Assembly: GCF_946479415.1 (NCBI RefSeq)
Contig: NZ_CAMLFY010000045.1
Coordinates: 1-33,219 of the forward strand
Reading direction: 5' to 3'
Source: an uncultured Shinella sp.
Lineage (GTDB): Bacteria > Pseudomonadota > Alphaproteobacteria > Rhizobiales > Rhizobiaceae
DNA: 33,219 nt
The position numbers and the translations under genes were made by a program. Shown here piece by piece: positions 31,235 through 33,219 of this stretch (position 1 is its first letter; each line of letters begins with the position of its first letter). The notes under the pieces were generated by a model. That model was not told where the DNA came from and searched no databases. It saw nothing but the letters and a program-made list of their open reading frames with translations.

Positions 31235-31813
31235 TCAGGCCAGCTCGTCGATATTCTGGCGAAGCAGCGCCGGAAACGCCTTCAGGCCACTTTGTTGAAG
31301 TCCGTCGATGAAGGCTTCGACGGACGGCATTGTCTTGCGGAGATTGTGCCGGGCTCGTTTGATGCTGGATATCAGCGCCTCGGCGAACGCCGCATGCAGG
31401 CCGATGAGGAAATCATCCGGAGACTGGCTGGCTACACCGTAGGAAGCAAGGTCTCTTGCCGGAAAGTCCCTGAGATTCCAAGTGACGATAAGGGAGGCTT
31501 TCCCAGCGATGGTGGCTGCCAGAACGTGCCGGTCGTCAGGGTCGGGTAGGTGGAGGTCCTGGATCAAGCGGTGATAGTCGGAGACGTCCGCATTCGGCAA
31601 GACGGCCTTCATCCTGTTTCGCGTGGCTATCAGGCGTTCGATGGGCAATGACGGCGTGTTGGCTGCAAGATTGCGCATCCACTCGTCATGAATGTCGTCC
31701 GTCCAGCGTGCCTCGACGAGACCGTCGAAGGCGCACTGGATCAGGACGTTGCGGAGATGGAAGGGATAGAGGACGCAGGCATCATAGACCGCGACGGGCG
31801 GTTCAGAGGCCAT
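31235..31813 (-). CDS. PIN-domain toxin
   Basis: A 192-residue PIN protein beginning MASEPPVAVYDACVLYPF with Asp11. Further acidic positions are in DDIHDEWMRNL, LPDPDDRHVLAA and TWNLRDFPA. This larger PIN group is usually paired with a helix-turn-helix antitoxin, as here. Expected role: metal-dependent RNA cleavage. The ATG at 31813 overlaps the antitoxin gene by 11 bp, so translation is coupled; an upstream start would run further into the antitoxin. The gene converges on the ScpB-like gene with a 57-bp gap. Confidence 0.85.
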   Translation of the reverse strand: MASEPPVAVYDACVLYPFHLRNVLIQCAFDGLVEARWTDDIHDEWMRNLAANTPSLPIERLIATRNRMKAVLPNADVSDYHRLIQDLHLPDPDDRHVLAATIAGKASLIVTWNLRDFPARDLASYGVASQSPDDFLIGLHAAFAEALISSIKRARHNLRKTMPSVEAFIDGLQQSGLKAFPALLRQNIDELA

Positions 31814-32249
31814 GGGTCCGAATGAGGTCCTCTGTGTCGTCGGTAAGCGCATCCATCGCGGCCTGGCGGGTGTCGAGCCTGGATTTCAGGGCGAGCACGT
31901 CCTTCAGGAGGGCGCGCCGATGCTTACCCACGTAGCGGAACGGCAGATCGCCCCGGTCCATCCGCAGGACAACGAGAGGCCGTGAGATGCCCAGAATGGC
32001 GGAAGCTTCTGTTGGACTGAGTTCTTGGTCTTCAGCAAGGACGGCGACGCGCTCCCCACGCAGCATATGCGCCAGTAGGGCTTCAACCGCAGCGGCGGCC
32101 GACGGTGGAATTGAGAGCTTGTGCTCGCGGCCGCCCTCGTGGTGGACGTGAAGCTCGAGCCTGTCGCCAGCAGTAAGCTTGGGCAGGGGCGAGGCTGCCC
32201 TGCGGTCCCGATCCGACAACCCGGCGAAGTGAATGATCTGGCTGGCCAT
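31803..32249 (-). CDS. HTH (excisionase-type) antitoxin of the PIN pair
   Basis: A 148-residue protein. The middle has a MerR/excisionase-like helix-turn-helix: LSPTEASAILGISRPLVVLRMDRGDLPFRYVGKHRR is the expected order (quoted in parts: SPTEASAILGISRPLV; DRGDLPFRYVGKHRR). The N-terminal region is strand-rich (LTAGDRLELHVHHEG). The C-terminal helix (AAMDALTDDTEDL) would block the toxin. AAGGAG precedes the ATG. It is first in the operon and likely represses its own promoter. Confidence 0.85.
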   Translation of the reverse strand: MASQIIHFAGLSDRDRRAASPLPKLTAGDRLELHVHHEGGREHKLSIPPSAAAAVEALLAHMLRGERVAVLAEDQELSPTEASAILGISRPLVVLRMDRGDLPFRYVGKHRRALLKDVLALKSRLDTRQAAMDALTDDTEDLIRTHGL

Positions 32250-32269
32250 GATGCGGTCTCCTTGACGGC

Positions 32270-32298
32270 AATATAGTAGCTGAGATGCCTAACTGCAA
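32270..32298 (-). promoter_or_regulatory. Promoter of the PIN/HTH operon
   Basis: Minus-strand TTGCAG (32298-32293), 17-bp spacer, TATATT (32275-32270), 20 bp before the antitoxin start. It overlaps the last codons of the decayed DUF3883 gene. Confidence 0.55.
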
Positions 32299-33101
32299 TA
32301 ACTGAAACCGGCAGTTGGTATTATGCGACCGTGTCGTCTGGTTGCGCGAACCTCGCGGGAGAAGTCGAACAGCCGCACCAGGCTCCATTCCTGTCGTCGG
32401 GCGTTTGCAACCTCAAGCTCGTTTCTCGTGATGTAGAAGGGTGTGCGCTCTCACCCGTTTGTCGTCTTCACCTCAATGAGGCGTGGTGACCCATTCGGCG
32501 CGAAACTGGCAATATCATAGCCGGCGCCGTCACCGTCTTCCTGAGATACCCATCGGACCTTGTCTGCTAAATGGCTGCGACCGGAGGCTAGAAGGTTCCC
32601 TCGTTCGTGATGGAAGACGCGCTCTTCCCCGGCCTTTCCGAGGGAGCGGTTTCTCTCGTCCCTTCCCGCCACATCAAATCTACGAGCAATCGCCTCAAAC
32701 TGTGAGAGTTCAGCCGGAGGAGGAGCATTCGTCATGGTCGGTGGCGAGCTAAAGGGGAGAGTTCGCGTATCAACATGGCGTTGGGCGACCATTGTTGCGC
32801 TAGACGCTTCAAACGACGGGTTCTTTGCGAGCCGCCTCGAAACGGCCTCCGCCAATGACATCTGCAAATTGAAGCGAGGTTGATAGCCCCTGATATACGG
32901 TAGCCCAAAGCCGATCATTGCGGCCGATATGTTGCAGTTCTTAAACTCGATCGAGCCCTTGGATCGACCGAGGGACTGCTGAAGACCCCTGTTGCTCATG
33001 GCCTTGTTGTAGGCGCGACCAGCCAGATCATCCATCAGCATTTGGAAGTAGACGGCGACGACCGCGTCGTTTTCCCGATCGGACCAATGTTCAGCGTTCA
33101 T
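32289..33101 (-). pseudogene. DUF3883 (restriction-endonuclease-like) gene with in-frame TGA
   Basis: The frame opens at ATG 33101 (MNAEHWSDRENDAVVA) and stops at TGA 32453-32451 after 216 residues. The domain continues in the same frame past the TGA for 53 more codons to TAG 32291-32289: ERTPFYITRNELEVANARRQ, then EWSLVRLFDFSRE. In the family the interrupted position is Trp (KTTNGWERTPF), so a TGG changed to TGA. The nuclease-like core is partly present before the stop (GDGAGYDI, RLIEVKTTNG). The last ~20 residues also look diverged. Related DUF3883 proteins are often tied to restriction or defence; this copy is probably dead unless read through. Confidence 0.8.
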
Positions 33102-33219
33102 GCCGCCACGCTATGGCGGCAAAGCTCCTTTGTCATCTGGAAGCCCCGGAAATTCGAGTTTGACGGCTGGTATAGGTCTGCTCGGACTTGCTCAACGTTC
33201 GAACGCTACACACCCTTCA

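Noticed and set aside
1..33219. tRNA or rRNA genes, riboswitches
   Set aside because: No cloverleaf with conserved TTCGA-type arm, no rRNA segment and no recognised riboswitch core was seen on either strand.

Overview
This window looks like part of a repABC plasmid, or a chromid-like replicon, from a rhizobial alphaproteobacterium (Rhizobium, Sinorhizobium/Ensifer, Agrobacterium or Mesorhizobium type). The evidence is an intact repA-repB-repC operon with a counter-transcribed RNA between repB and repC, GC-rich coding sequence, and families common on rhizobial plasmids (DUF736, WGR, DUF1403 plus ScpB-like, HWE and HisKA_2 kinases). The species cannot be read from the sequence.

Layout. (1) 1-1.7 kb: the end of a DUF736 gene, a 55-codon orphan with its own terminator, and a WGR-domain gene. 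(2) 2.0-5.6 kb: repABC with the antisense RNA. (3) 5.7-10.1 kb: a mobilisation module. A ParA/VirC1-like ATPase and a small partner run leftward. A MobC-like protein and a large MOBP-like relaxase run rightward. The 486-bp gap between them is dense in repeats and carries a convincing oriT. (4) 10.1-11.7 kb: small plasmid genes of unknown function around a long composite palindrome. (5) 11.9-13.3 kb: a homocysteine S-methyltransferase-family gene and an NTF2-fold gene. (6) 13.7-20.6 kb: a sensory island with a hybrid PAS kinase, a lone receiver, an HWE kinase, and a blue-light LOV kinase followed by a receiver. (7) 20.8-29.2 kb: a decayed tyrosine recombinase, vapBC, a possible dead membrane-protein gene, a lytic transglycosylase, an intact tyrosine recombinase, and a TniA-TniB-TniQ transposition operon. 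(8) 29.4-33.1 kb: a DUF1403 and ScpB-like pair behind a 35-bp operator-like palindrome, a PIN/HTH toxin-antitoxin pair, and a DUF3883 gene broken by an in-frame TGA.

How it works together. Replication and partition (repABC), mobilisation (oriT, MobC, relaxase, ParA-like ATPase) and addiction modules (VapBC, PIN/HTH) form the backbone. No mating-pore genes lie in the window. The sensory island is cargo that could link light and other cues to phosphosignalling. The Tni operon has an accompanying tyrosine recombinase that may resolve cointegrates; its outer ends were not found.

The most interesting points are: the DUF1403/ScpB-like pair, which may be an SMC-related plasmid module with no SMC or ScpA visible; the relaxase with a large insertion and a well-placed internal start; the LOV kinase whose ATP-binding boxes are degenerate; the composite palindrome at 10.4-10.5 kb; and four tryptophan positions turned into stops in three decaying genes.
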